This document shows, piece after piece, positions 8,183-15,723 of a DNA stretch of 22,471 nucleotides. Positions within the stretch are counted from its first letter, which is position 1; each line of letters opens with the position of its first letter. Source of the DNA: Thiobacillaceae bacterium (lineage in GTDB: Bacteria; Pseudomonadota; Gammaproteobacteria; Burkholderiales; Thiobacillaceae); contig JAAPAA010000191.1 of NCBI GenBank assembly GCA_012274165.1, positions 1 to 22,471 on the forward strand. Direction: 5' to 3'. Position numbers and translations under genes: made by a program. The notes beneath the pieces were generated by a model. That model was not told the DNA's origin and did no database searches. It saw only the letters and a list, made by a program, of their open reading frames with translations.

Positions 8183-9379
8183 GTGACCCCTGTTCTCCTC
8201 TCCCATTTCACTGCCACCAGCTGCCTTGGCTACGGCAATGCCGCCACCCTGGCCGCCTTGCGCCTGCAGCGCAGCGCCCTGCAACCCTGCCAGTTCGAGA
8301 CGGCGCACGACCTGGCGACGCACGTCGGCGAGGTGGCCGGGGTCGATGCCGTCGAACTGCCCGCGCCGCTCACCGAGCATGACTGCCGCAACAATCGCCT
8401 GGCCTGGCTGGGACTGCAGCAGGACGGTTTCAGCGACGCAGTCGAGGCGGCCATTGCGCGCCATGGCCGGCGGCGGGTCGGCGTGTTTCTCGGCACCAGC
8501 ACCTCGGGCATCCTGCAAACCGAGCAGGCGTATCGCCGCCGCGATCCTGTGAGCGGAGCCTTGCCGGACGATTTCATTTACCGCACCACGCACAACACCT
8601 ACTCGGTGGCGAATTTCGTCCGCGCCGCGTTCCAACTCGAAGGCCCCGCCATGGTGGTGTCGACCGCGTGCTCGTCCTCCGCCAAGGTGTTCGCTTCGGC
8701 AGCACGCATGCTGGCCGCCGGCCTCATCGATGCGGCCATCGTCGGCGGCGTGGATTCCCTGTGCCTCACCACTCTGTACGGTTTTAATTCGCTGGAGCTG
8801 CTGTCACCCGAACCCTGCCGGCCGTTTGATAGCGCACGCAAAGGCCTGTCGATAGGCGAAGCGGCCGCATTCATTTTGCTGGAACGTCCGGGCGCGCAAC
8901 TGAATGCAGATGCTGTGCTGCTGCTGGGCGCAGGCGAAACCAGCGATGCCCATCACATGTCGTCGCCGCACCCCGATGGCCTGGGCGCGCAGATGGCGAT
9001 GGCCGCTGCGTTGCAGTCAGCAGGCTTGCAGGCAACCGACATCGATTACCTCAACCTGCACGGCACCGCCACGCCCAGCAACGATGCAGCTGAGGGCAAA
9101 GCGGTCGCGGCACTTTTTGGCAACAACGTGCCGTGCAGTTCGACCAAGGGCGCCACGGGCCATACATTGGGTGCGGCGGGCGGGATGGAGGCGATCATCA
9201 GCGCGCTGGCGCTGCAACAGGGATTTTTGCCGGGCGGGGTGAATACGCAGCAGCTCGACCCGGCCATTCCGATCAAGTACCTGACAGCCAACCGGGACAG
9301 CGCGCCGCGCCGGGTGTTGAGCAATTCGTTCGGCTTTGGCGGCACCAACTGCAGCCTGATTCTGGGGCGCGCAAGATGA
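8183..9379 (+). CDS. beta-ketoacyl-ACP synthase of an aryl-polyene-type pathway
   Basis: This 398-aa thiolase-fold ketosynthase condenses malonyl units onto an ACP-bound chain. The active-site Cys is C163 in STACSSS; the two histidines are H293 in HGTATP and H327 in KGATGHTLGAAG; the C-terminal block is SNSFGFGGTN. It is therefore catalytically complete. Its partner, a chain-length factor, overlaps it by four bases, an arrangement typical of aryl-polyene, flexirubin and xanthomonadin clusters rather than fatty acid synthesis. The start is GTG 8183, 36 bases after sbcB, with no clear Shine-Dalgarno. Downstream genes are a dehydratase and a ketoreductase. Confidence 0.93.
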   Translation: MTPVLLSHFTATSCLGYGNAATLAALRLQRSALQPCQFETAHDLATHVGEVAGVDAVELPAPLTEHDCRNNRLAWLGLQQDGFSDAVEAAIARHGRRRVGVFLGTSTSGILQTEQAYRRRDPVSGALPDDFIYRTTHNTYSVANFVRAAFQLEGPAMVVSTACSSSAKVFASAARMLAAGLIDAAIVGGVDSLCLTTLYGFNSLELLSPEPCRPFDSARKGLSIGEAAAFILLERPGAQLNADAVLLLGAGETSDAHHMSSPHPDGLGAQMAMAAALQSAGLQATDIDYLNLHGTATPSNDAAEGKAVAALFGNNVPCSSTKGATGHTLGAAGGMEAIISALALQQGFLPGGVNTQQLDPAIPIKYLTANRDSAPRRVLSNSFGFGGTNCSLILGRAR

Positions 9380-10173
9380 AGCTTTCCGCTTATCTCGACG
9401 GCATCGGGCTGGTCGGCCCCGGGCTCGACAACTGGCTTGCCGCGCGTTCCATCCTGGCGGGTGGCGCGGCTTATGAATCGCGTCCGCTCGTGGTGGCCGC
9501 GCCGCAATCGCTGCCGCCCGCCGAACGCCGCCGCACAGGCCTTGCCATCAAGGTGGCGCTGGCGGTAGCGCAAGAGGCCATCGATGCCGGCCAGCTCGAT
9601 GCCAAACAACTGGCCACCGTGTTCACCTCCTCCGGCGCCGACAACGACAACTGCGACGCGATCTGCAAGACGCTGGCCTCCGACGACCGCAGCATTTCGC
9701 CGACGCGCTTTCACAATTCGGTACACAACGCCCCGGCCGGCTACTGGGGCATTGCCTCCGGCGCGATGACGCCCGCCACCGTGCTGTGCGCGCACGACGC
9801 CAGTTTTGGCGCCGGCCTGCTGGAGGCGATGACCCAGGTTGCGGTCGAGGGCTGGGGCACTTTGCTGATCGCGTACGACATGCCTTATCCCGAACCGCTG
9901 CACGCCAAGCGGCCGCTGCCCAGCGCGTTTGGCATTGCGCTGGCACTGATGCCCAGCCGCAGTGCGCGCTCGCTGGCGCGGCTTGAGCTTGAATTGAGCG
10001 ATACCGCGCCGGATACGCTGGCCGATCCCGCACTCGAAGCGCTGCGGGTTGCTATTCCGGCGGCGCGTGGGCTGCCGCTGCTGCAATGCATTGCGCGCGG
10101 GGAAGGTGGCCGGATGGTGCTCGACTATGTGGCGCCGCTGCGTTTGGATGTACGGGTCGAATCATGCAATTAG
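9376..10173 (+). CDS. beta-ketoacyl synthase chain-length factor
   Basis: This 265-aa short ketosynthase-like protein (ketoacyl-synt_2 type) acts as the non-condensing partner of the preceding ketosynthase. The family marks FHNSVHNAPAGYWGIA (about residues 113-128) and CAHDASFGAG (about 137-146) are present. The ketosynthase TACSSS nucleophile block is not conserved. Length is well short of a full ketosynthase, as usual for these factors. ATG 9376 overlaps the ketosynthase stop as ATGA, so translation is coupled. The heterodimer is expected to set polyene length; this is inference from family knowledge. Confidence 0.9.
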   Translation: MKLSAYLDGIGLVGPGLDNWLAARSILAGGAAYESRPLVVAAPQSLPPAERRRTGLAIKVALAVAQEAIDAGQLDAKQLATVFTSSGADNDNCDAICKTLASDDRSISPTRFHNSVHNAPAGYWGIASGAMTPATVLCAHDASFGAGLLEAMTQVAVEGWGTLLIAYDMPYPEPLHAKRPLPSAFGIALALMPSRSARSLARLELELSDTAPDTLADPALEALRVAIPAARGLPLLQCIARGEGGRMVLDYVAPLRLDVRVESCN

Positions 10174-10177
10174 AACC

Positions 10178-10645
10178 ATGCCGCTAGACCACGCCTGGCT
10201 GCTCGCGCACATCCCGCATCAGGGCAGCATGTGCCTGCTGGATCGCATCGACAGCTGGGATGCACAGCATATTCAGTGCAGCGCAAGCAGCCATCGCGCG
10301 CCGGATAATCCGCTACGCGCGCATGGTCGCCTGGGCGTGGCCTGCGGCATCGAATACGCCGCACAAGCGATGGCGGCCCACGGCGCATTGCTTGCTGCTG
10401 CCGACAGCGCGCCGCGCGCCGGTTACCTCGCCAGCGTGCGCGCAGTCGAATTGCACGTGGCGCGGCTGGACGACATCGCCGCCGATCTGCGCGTGGAAGC
10501 CGAGCGCGTGTCCGGCGACGACAACACGATTTTGTATGGCTTCAGCGTGTTTGCTGAGCAAGAACTGCTGCTGAACGGTCGCGCGATTGTGGTGCTGGAT
10601 GCCGCGCTGCTGGATGCGACGAAACCGGGGAATACACCATCATGA
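10178..10645 (+). CDS. hotdog-fold 3-hydroxyacyl-ACP dehydratase (ApeP-like)
   Basis: This 155-aa protein removes water from the beta-hydroxyacyl intermediate so that double bonds accumulate in the polyene. IPHQGSMCLLD near the start, with H14, corresponds to the PHRxPxLLVD motif of FabA/FabZ, and CGIEYAAQAMAAHGAL supplies the catalytic acid E59 on the central hotdog helix. ATG 10178 is chosen because it precedes this motif by a normal distance and lies four bases after the chain-length-factor stop; the longer open frame overlaps that gene. It ends in an ATGA overlap with the ketoreductase. Confidence 0.88.
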   Translation: MPLDHAWLLAHIPHQGSMCLLDRIDSWDAQHIQCSASSHRAPDNPLRAHGRLGVACGIEYAAQAMAAHGALLAAADSAPRAGYLASVRAVELHVARLDDIAADLRVEAERVSGDDNTILYGFSVFAEQELLLNGRAIVVLDAALLDATKPGNTPS

Positions 10646-11361
10646 AGCGCGCGCTGGTCACAGGCGGCAGCGGCGGCATCGGCGCGGCGATCTGCCGCCG
10701 CCTCGCCGCCGACGGCTATTTTGTCTACGTCCACGCCAACCGGAATCTGGCGAAGGCGCAGGCGCTGGTCGAGGGCATTCAGGCCGATGGCGGCCAGGCT
10801 GAAGCGCTCGCTTTCGACGTCACCGACGCCGAGGCCAGCCGCGCGGCGCTGGAAGCGCTCATCGCCGACGCGCCGATCCAGGTGCTGGTGAACAACGCCG
10901 GCATCCACGACGACGCGGTTTTCCCGGGGATGAATGCGGCGCAGTGGCACAGCGTGCTGGATGTATCGCTCAACGGCTTCTTCAACGTCACCCAGCCGCT
11001 GACGATGGCGATGATCCGCAGCCGCTGGGGGCGGATCATCAACATCACCTCGATCGCCGGCATTACCGGCAACCGTGGCCAGGTCAATTATTCGGCCGCC
11101 AAGGGCGCGCTGCATGCCGCCACCAAAGCGCTGTCGCTGGAACTCGCCAGTCGCGGGGTCACGGTCAACGCGGTGGCGCCGGGCATTATCCAGACCGACA
11201 TGATCGACGGCGTATTCGACGCCAAAGCGATCGAGAGCATGGTGCCGATGAAACGCGCCGGGCGGCCGGAAGAAATCGCAAACGTGGTGAGCTTTCTCGC
11301 CTCGGAACAAGCCAGCTACATCAGCGGCCAGATTATTTCAGTCAATGGAGGCATGATTTGA
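10642..11361 (+). CDS. 3-ketoacyl-ACP reductase (FabG-like, polyene pathway)
   Basis: This 239-aa short-chain dehydrogenase reduces the beta-keto group using NADPH. It has the cofactor motif TGGSGGIG (7-14), NNAG at 84-87, and the complete catalytic set S137, Y150 and K154 in NITSIAG and NYSAAKGAL. The C-terminal GQIISVNGGMI is standard for FabG. ATG 10642 overlaps the dehydratase stop as ATGA. Its position after ketosynthase, chain-length factor and dehydratase assigns it to the polyene pathway rather than to primary fatty acid synthesis. The stop is overlapped by the TTG start of the antiporter. Confidence 0.92.
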   Translation: MKRALVTGGSGGIGAAICRRLAADGYFVYVHANRNLAKAQALVEGIQADGGQAEALAFDVTDAEASRAALEALIADAPIQVLVNNAGIHDDAVFPGMNAAQWHSVLDVSLNGFFNVTQPLTMAMIRSRWGRIINITSIAGITGNRGQVNYSAAKGALHAATKALSLELASRGVTVNAVAPGIIQTDMIDGVFDAKAIESMVPMKRAGRPEEIANVVSFLASEQASYISGQIISVNGGMI

Positions 11362-12674
11362 GCACCCCCGTCCATACCCTCGCGGTCCACCAGACCGAAG
11401 CGCTGCTGTTTTTCACCCTGCTGCAATTGACGCTGATCGTGCTGGCCGGCCGCCTCGGCGGCGTGCTGGCGCAGCGCGTCGGGCAGTCGCCTGCAGTGGG
11501 CGAAATCATCGTCGGCATCCTGCTCGGCCCCTCGCTGTTCGGACTGCTCGCACCCGATCTGTTCCAGTATGTATTCCACTCGACGCCGCCCGCATCAATG
11601 CAGATGCTGTCGCAGATCGGCCTGACCCTGCTGATGTTCCAGATCGGTCTCGAATTCGATTTTGCGCATCTGACCGAGCGCAACAACCGCCGTGCCGTCA
11701 CCTATATCGCCAGCGCCAGCATGATCGCGCCGTTTGCGCTCGGCTTCGGCTTTGGCTGGTTCAGCGCGCCGCTGCTGTCGCCCGGCGTCGACCGCCTCGC
11801 CTCGGCGCTGTTCATCGCCACCGCTTTTTCCATCACCGCCTTGCCGATTCTTGGCCGGATCATGATGGAGTTCAAGATCACCCGCCTGCCCATCGGCGTC
11901 ATCGCCATCAGCGCCGCCGCCATCAACGACGTCGTCGGCTGGCTGCTGCTCGCGCTCATCACCGCGCTCACGCTGGCCGAGTTCAGTGCCAGCGCCTTCG
12001 CCATCAAAGTGGCACTGGTCGGTGCGTTCTTTGTCGGCTGGTGGTTCGTCGTGCGGCCGCTGATGAAGCGCATCATCCGCGCCAGTCAGACGACCCCAGC
12101 GCCCGCCGGCGAAAAATCCGGACGCGGCAAGCTCAGCCACAACCTGCTCGGCATCCTGCTCGCCGGCATTTTCATCTCGGCCATGACCACCTACCAGATC
12201 GGCATCTTCGCCATCTTCGGCGGCTTCATGATGGGCGTCATCCTGCATGACGAGCACGAGCTGATCGAAGCCTGGAAAGAGCGCATCGGCCACTTCGTCA
12301 TGGTGTTTTTCCTGCCCATTTTCTTCACCTACACCGGCCTGCGCACCAACGTCGGCGGCCTCGATTCGCTTGAGGCGTGGGGCTGGTGCGGGCTGCTGGT
12401 CTTGCTGGCAACGCTGGGCAAGTTCGGCGGCAGCTATATCGCGGCGCGCTGGGCCGGCATGTCGCATGTTGAAGGCAAGGTGATTGGCGTCATGATGAAC
12501 ACGCGCGCGCTGATGGAGCTCATCGTCATCAACGTTGGGTTTGATCTTGGCGTGATCTCGCAGCAGGTGTTTACCATGCTGGTGCTGATGGCGATTTTCA
12601 GTACGGTGATTACTACGCCGGGGTTGAGGCGGTGGTTGCCGAAGATGGGCGTGGCTGTTGCGGGACACCACTGA
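11358..12674 (+). CDS. CPA2-family monovalent cation/proton antiporter
   Basis: This 438-aa integral membrane protein of the Na+/H+ exchanger superfamily (PF00999) has around 11-13 hydrophobic segments. Visible family marks are the early GQSPAVGEIIVGILLGPSLFG (about residues 40-60) and ISAAAINDVVGWLLLAL (about 190-207), whose ND pair is the expected ion-binding site. There is no C-terminal TrkA-N/RCK domain. TTG 11358 is the only reasonable start: it overlaps the ketoreductase stop as TTGA and the next Met lies inside the conserved region. This tight overlap puts a transporter in the polyene operon, which is unusual. The substrate ion is unknown. Confidence 0.88.
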   Translation: MSTPVHTLAVHQTEALLFFTLLQLTLIVLAGRLGGVLAQRVGQSPAVGEIIVGILLGPSLFGLLAPDLFQYVFHSTPPASMQMLSQIGLTLLMFQIGLEFDFAHLTERNNRRAVTYIASASMIAPFALGFGFGWFSAPLLSPGVDRLASALFIATAFSITALPILGRIMMEFKITRLPIGVIAISAAAINDVVGWLLLALITALTLAEFSASAFAIKVALVGAFFVGWWFVVRPLMKRIIRASQTTPAPAGEKSGRGKLSHNLLGILLAGIFISAMTTYQIGIFAIFGGFMMGVILHDEHELIEAWKERIGHFVMVFFLPIFFTYTGLRTNVGGLDSLEAWGWCGLLVLLATLGKFGGSYIAARWAGMSHVEGKVIGVMMNTRALMELIVINVGFDLGVISQQVFTMLVLMAIFSTVITTPGLRRWLPKMGVAVAGHH

Positions 12675-12691
12675 GTGTTTGGAGTCCGTAG

Positions 12692-12721
12692 GGCGGATGA
12701 GGCCGAAGGCCGTTATCCGCC
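12692..12721 (+). repeat. imperfect palindrome, possible terminator of the antiporter operon
   Basis: GGCGGAT (12692-12698) pairs with ATCCGCC (12715-12721), and an inner GGCC-GAA-GGCC extends the structure. It lies 18 bases after the antiporter stop. Similar GTAGGGCGGAT...ATCCGCC units are scattered in many proteobacterial genomes. There is no T run, so a terminator role is only possible. Confidence 0.5.
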
Positions 12722-12750
12722 AAATGTGTAGTAGTGAAAATTCTTTGCGG

Positions 12751-13012
12751 GTTGCTGACCGTTGGCCGGGGGTTGCCCGGCGGCAAGTCACTTTCTTTTG
12801 TCTCGCCAAAAGAAAGTAACCAAAGAAAAGGCGACCCCGCTCATCCCCGAAACCCCGGAAATCGAGCCTGCAGGGTGGGCGGCAAAGAACTCGCCCCGCT
12901 TTTGTAATGCTGATTAATTTTTGTGAGCGGGGCTCAAACACCTTTGCCGCTGATCCACCCGGCAGACTCAATGTCCGGCGGGGCTGAGAGGGGAGGAAAG
13001 TCAAAACCAGGG
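12751..13012 (+). repeat. left arm of the 260-bp inverted repeat
   Basis: Aligned by eye with the reverse complement of 13744-14003, it matches end to end at roughly 85-90% with a few single-base gaps. Well-kept blocks include GTTGGCCGGGGGT, GAAAGTAACCAAAGAAAA, CAAAGAACTCGCCCCG, ACACCTTTGCCGCTGATCC and GGCGGGGCTGAGAGGGG. It contains the hairpin at 12790-12817. Confidence 0.9.
12790..12817 (+). other. hairpin inside the left repeat arm
   Basis: ACTTTCTTTTG (12790-12800) is perfectly complementary to CAAAAGAAAGT (12807-12817) around a six-base loop TCTCGC. The equivalent in the right arm has a different stem sequence that is also perfectly paired, so pairing rather than sequence seems conserved. 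Confidence 0.85.
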
Positions 13013-13097
13013 CAGTGATGACTTGAAGTTTGCGATTACTATTTGGGCTTCGCGCCTGCGTCATTCGTTGGCTAATTAAAATCACTGAAGGATTGAT

Positions 13098-13694
13098 ATG
13101 AATCACAAACTATTAGTGGCTATTGTTGTTGCAGCCATATCAAGTTTTGTTGTTGGCTGTTCGACTACCAATGTGGATTCATACTCCAACCCTGCATACA
13201 ACTCGTCAGCGATAAAAAGCGTGGCGGTTATGCCGATTACAAATCAAAGATTAAATGCGGGCCAAGCAATTGAAACAAATCGCCGTCTGATATCCGCGCT
13301 CCAACAGCGGAATCCACAGATGAAAATTATCGCTGGCACGGATGCCATCACAACAATCAATGACAAAAATCTGGTTGATCCTTGGAATAATTTTATTGTG
13401 GGCTATGCGCAAACTGGCTTGCCAAATACAAATACATTGAAGGCTGTAGCGGGCGCTCTTGATGTTGATGCAATTGTGGTTGGAACAATTGTTCGCGTTA
13501 GAGAGCAAGATGCTGCTGCCTACGTATACCCATTTATTGAGGTATCGATGAGGTACACGATGTTTGACAAGAATGGAACGGTTCTATGGGAGGTTAGTTC
13601 AGATGCCAAGCAAGATGGATACGCATCGAAGCCGCCAATGTCTGAAGTAGTAAACACAGCGATGAATCACATCATTGAGCAGCTCCCCAAATAA
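13098..13694 (+). CDS. small lipoprotein of unknown function
   Basis: This 198-aa protein has a lipoprotein signal peptide: MNHK, a hydrophobic core, and lipobox VVGC with the lipidated Cys at residue 21. The mature part begins STTNVDSYSNPAYNSS. The following SAIKSVAVMPITNQRLNAGQA, and later ALDVDAIVVGTIVRV and FDKNGTVLWEVSSDAKQ, suggest an alpha/beta fold like the CsgG/LpoB/TolB-N group of envelope lipoproteins, but I cannot assign a family. Asp follows neither directly after Cys nor at +2 (Ser), which favours outer-membrane sorting. GAAGGA at 13086-13091 is a good ribosome site before ATG 13098. G+C is well below the neighbours and the gene lies between inverted repeats, so it is likely acquired. 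Confidence 0.88.
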   Translation: MNHKLLVAIVVAAISSFVVGCSTTNVDSYSNPAYNSSAIKSVAVMPITNQRLNAGQAIETNRRLISALQQRNPQMKIIAGTDAITTINDKNLVDPWNNFIVGYAQTGLPNTNTLKAVAGALDVDAIVVGTIVRVREQDAAAYVYPFIEVSMRYTMFDKNGTVLWEVSSDAKQDGYASKPPMSEVVNTAMNHIIEQLPK

Positions 13695-13743
13695 CGTGCA
13701 ATCAACTGCCACGCCAGCCCACAAACCATCCAGTTATCACTAA

Positions 13744-14003
13744 CCTGGTTTTGACTTTCTACCCCTCTCAGCCCCGCCGAAAATTGAGCCTGTCGGGTGG
13801 ATCAGCGGCAAAGGTGTCTGAAGCCCCGCTCACAAAATTAATAAACATTACAAAATCGGGGCGAGTTCTTTGACGCCCACCCGGCAGGCTCAGTTTTCGG
13901 GAATTCGGGGATGTCGGGGTGCGTTTTCTTTGGTTACTTTCTTTGTCGCATTGACAAAGAAAGTGACTAGCCGCCGGGCTACCCCCGGCCAACAGTCAGC
14001 AGC
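13744..14003 (-). repeat. right arm of the 260-bp inverted repeat
   Basis: This is the inverted copy of 12751-13012. Its outer end, with GGGCTACCCCCGGCCA and GTCAGCAGCC, is the part also found at 4626-4663. It ends 27 bases from the stop of the EEP-fold gene at 14030, so it covers nearly all of the gap between the lipoprotein gene and that gene. The bases 13695-13743 show no feature. Confidence 0.9.
13936..13964 (+). other. hairpin inside the right repeat arm
   Basis: ACTTTCTTTGTC (13936-13947) is perfectly complementary to GACAAAGAAAGT (13953-13964) around the five-base loop GCATT. Compared with the left-arm hairpin, the top of the stem has changed on both sides in a way that keeps pairing. 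Confidence 0.85.
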
Positions 14004-14029
14004 CCAGCAATCGCTAACCGGCTAACCCA

Positions 14030-14878
14030 TCACCTCAACTCCACGCAAACCGGCTGATGATCCGAAGCCTCAGTCTCCGCATCAATCCCATGCGCGACAA
14101 GCCGCCCAGCCAGCCCCTCAGTCACAAAAACAAAATCAAAACATTCCGGCTGTTTGACGAAATCCACCGGATGAATGCCGACCGTGGGCGCATGTGGTTG
14201 ACTCGGATGCAGCACGAACCAGGCATCGAGAAAGTCCGGGATGCCATCGTCGAACGGGGCGAGGATCAGGGAATGTTCGTGAGCCGTTGCGGGGAAGTTC
14301 ATGTCGCCGCACAGCAGCACCTGCGCGGGGCGGGGAAACACCTCGAAGCTGCCGCCCTGCTCTTTAGGCCGGGGCGGACGCAGCACCATGGCGAATGCCT
14401 CGGCATGCAGGCGGCGGATGGCATCGATCTGGGCCTGGCGCTGGATTGCCGAGTAGTACTCGAGGTGGGTGGTCATCACCCGCAGCGGGCCGTTTGCCGT
14501 GGTCACCACGGCTTCGACCAGCACCCGCTGCATGCTGGGGACATCCGGCTCGGCCGGCCACGGCAGTAAATGCCGCCACACCTGGCCGACCGGCAGGCGC
14601 GAGAAGATGGCGTTGCCGAATTGGCTGCGGCCGCCGTGGCCGTCCGGTACGTCGGTCGCCGCGCCGTAGATCGGGGTATAGCCGGGCAGACCGATGGAGA
14701 GTTCGGCGACCTGATTCTCGCCGTGGCTGCCGGGCAGGCCGGGGAAGTTGACCGCGACTTCCTGCAGGCAGATGACGTCGAAATCGCCCAGTTGATGAAT
14801 CGTTCGCAGGATGCGCGCAAGGTCCACCCGTCCGTCCATCCCGCGACCCCATTGGATGTTCCAGCTCAGCAGCTTCAT
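14030..14878 (-). CDS. endonuclease/exonuclease/phosphatase (EEP) family hydrolase
   Basis: This 282-aa metal-dependent phosphodiesterase or phosphatase of the DNase I-like fold has all core motifs: N7 in SWNIQWG, E40 in CLQEV, D192 and N194 in GDMNF, and D273-H274 in SDHQPV. It lacks a signal peptide, so it is probably cytosolic. The family covers nucleases, sphingomyelinases and inositol phosphatases, and substrate cannot be read from sequence. It is the last gene of the minus-strand series, starting 52 bases after the methyltransferase stop; membership of the polyene operon is therefore less certain than for the overlapping genes. Confidence 0.88.
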   Translation of the reverse strand: MKLLSWNIQWGRGMDGRVDLARILRTIHQLGDFDVICLQEVAVNFPGLPGSHGENQVAELSIGLPGYTPIYGAATDVPDGHGGRSQFGNAIFSRLPVGQVWRHLLPWPAEPDVPSMQRVLVEAVVTTANGPLRVMTTHLEYYSAIQRQAQIDAIRRLHAEAFAMVLRPPRPKEQGGSFEVFPRPAQVLLCGDMNFPATAHEHSLILAPFDDGIPDFLDAWFVLHPSQPHAPTVGIHPVDFVKQPECFDFVFVTEGLAGRLVAHGIDAETEASDHQPVCVELR

Positions 14879-14930
14879 GGCATGCCTCTCTAACTTTCTC
14901 CTTCTCAGGATAGGCCAGCCGGTATGGAAT

Positions 14931-15698
14931 TCAGCCCGGCTTGACCGCCTGATACTCGGCCAGAATCGACAGTGCGCCGGTTTCGATATGCCGTTTCGCG
15001 CCGCTAAATCCCGCTTTAGTCAGCGTGTCGATCACTCCACTCGGCGGCACGCAGGCTTCGATGGTGTCCCAGTAGTAGCGCCACAGTTTGGCCGATTCGG
15101 CACTGCAGCCTATCAATCGCGCCAACACCGGCACCACGCCGCGCATATAGGCTTTGAGCAGCGCCTGGCTCCAGGCGCGTTCGGGCTTGGTGATTTCGAG
15201 CAGGCACAGGCGGCCGCCGGGTTTGAGGACGCGATGGAATTCGCTGAAGGCGGCCGAGAGGTCGCCGATGTGACGCAGCGCGTAGCCCATGCTGAGAAAG
15301 TCGAAGCTGGCATCGGGGAAGGGGATCGCCTCGGCGCGGCCTTCGACGAGCTGGACGCCGGGCAGGTGCGCTTGCGACATCATGCCGGGGCTGGGATCGA
15401 CGCCGATCACCAGGGCAGGGTCGCCCACCAGTTTTACCGCCTCGCGCGCCACCAGCCCGGTGCCGACGCCGATATCGACGACGCGCATGCCGGTGGTGAG
15501 CCCCGCGCGCTGCAGGGCCTGATTGCGATACCAGGGGCCGCTGCCCAGCGCCAGCAAACGGTCGATGCGGTCGTAGTCGGCGGCGGTGTGGTCGAACAGC
15601 TGGCCGACGTAACCCCGCCTTTCGTTTTCACTGGCGTAGTAAGCGGTGAGCGGCGGATGGGGGGCGTGGATGGGCTTTGAATCAGGATGATTTTTCAT
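14931..15698 (-). CDS. class I SAM-dependent methyltransferase (UbiE-like)
   Basis: This 255-aa methyltransferase has motif I VDIGVGTG (74-81), the acidic GVDPSPGM of motif II, and LSMGYALRHI and LKPGGRLCLLEITKPE, which resemble UbiE/MenG C-methyltransferases. In the context of an aryl-polyene cluster it may methylate the aryl head group, as proposed for methyltransferases of other clusters; that is inference, and a quinone-type substrate is possible. ATG 15698 (MKNHPDSKPI) is chosen; the frame extends to TTG 15731, which would overlap the PagL-like gene stop as TTGAGTGA. No strong ribosome site is visible at either start, consistent with coupling. Confidence 0.88.
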   Translation of the reverse strand: MKNHPDSKPIHAPHPPLTAYYASENERRGYVGQLFDHTAADYDRIDRLLALGSGPWYRNQALQRAGLTTGMRVVDIGVGTGLVAREAVKLVGDPALVIGVDPSPGMMSQAHLPGVQLVEGRAEAIPFPDASFDFLSMGYALRHIGDLSAAFSEFHRVLKPGGRLCLLEITKPERAWSQALLKAYMRGVVPVLARLIGCSAESAKLWRYYWDTIEACVPPSGVIDTLTKAGFSGAKRHIETGALSILAEYQAVKPG

Positions 15699-15723
15699 GG
15701 TGGGTGCGAGAAGGTTGGAGGGC

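Larger units (their letters stand above)
12751..14003. mobile_element. inverted-repeat-bounded island carrying one AT-rich lipoprotein gene
   Basis: Two arms of about 260 bases in opposite orientation (12751-13012 and 13744-14003) enclose about 730 bases with a single gene. There is no transposase, and no flanking direct duplication is visible. The enclosed gene is clearly poorer in G+C than the neighbours: four sampled 60-base rows average about 44%, against about 70% in a sampled row of the antiporter gene. A fragment of the same repeat lies at 4626-4663. The simplest reading is a non-autonomous repeat pair that brought in, or captured, the gene between two convergent operons. Mobility itself is inferred. 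Confidence 0.55.

Noticed and set aside
6866..8635. A 589-aa antisense frame across sbcB and the ketosynthase
   Set aside because: It crosses two well-supported genes, lacks motifs and comes from codon bias only.
11595..13106. A 503-aa minus-strand frame over the antiporter and left repeat arm
   Set aside because: Highly polar His/Asp/Gly-rich shadow of a membrane protein gene, running on through repeat sequence.
12751..14003. A CRISPR array or a complete insertion sequence
   Set aside because: There are only two long inverted arms, no regular short direct repeats, and no transposase frame inside.
14811..15680. A 289-aa + strand frame over the methyltransferase
   Set aside because: Antisense to a gene with intact SAM motifs; composition is typical of a shadow frame.
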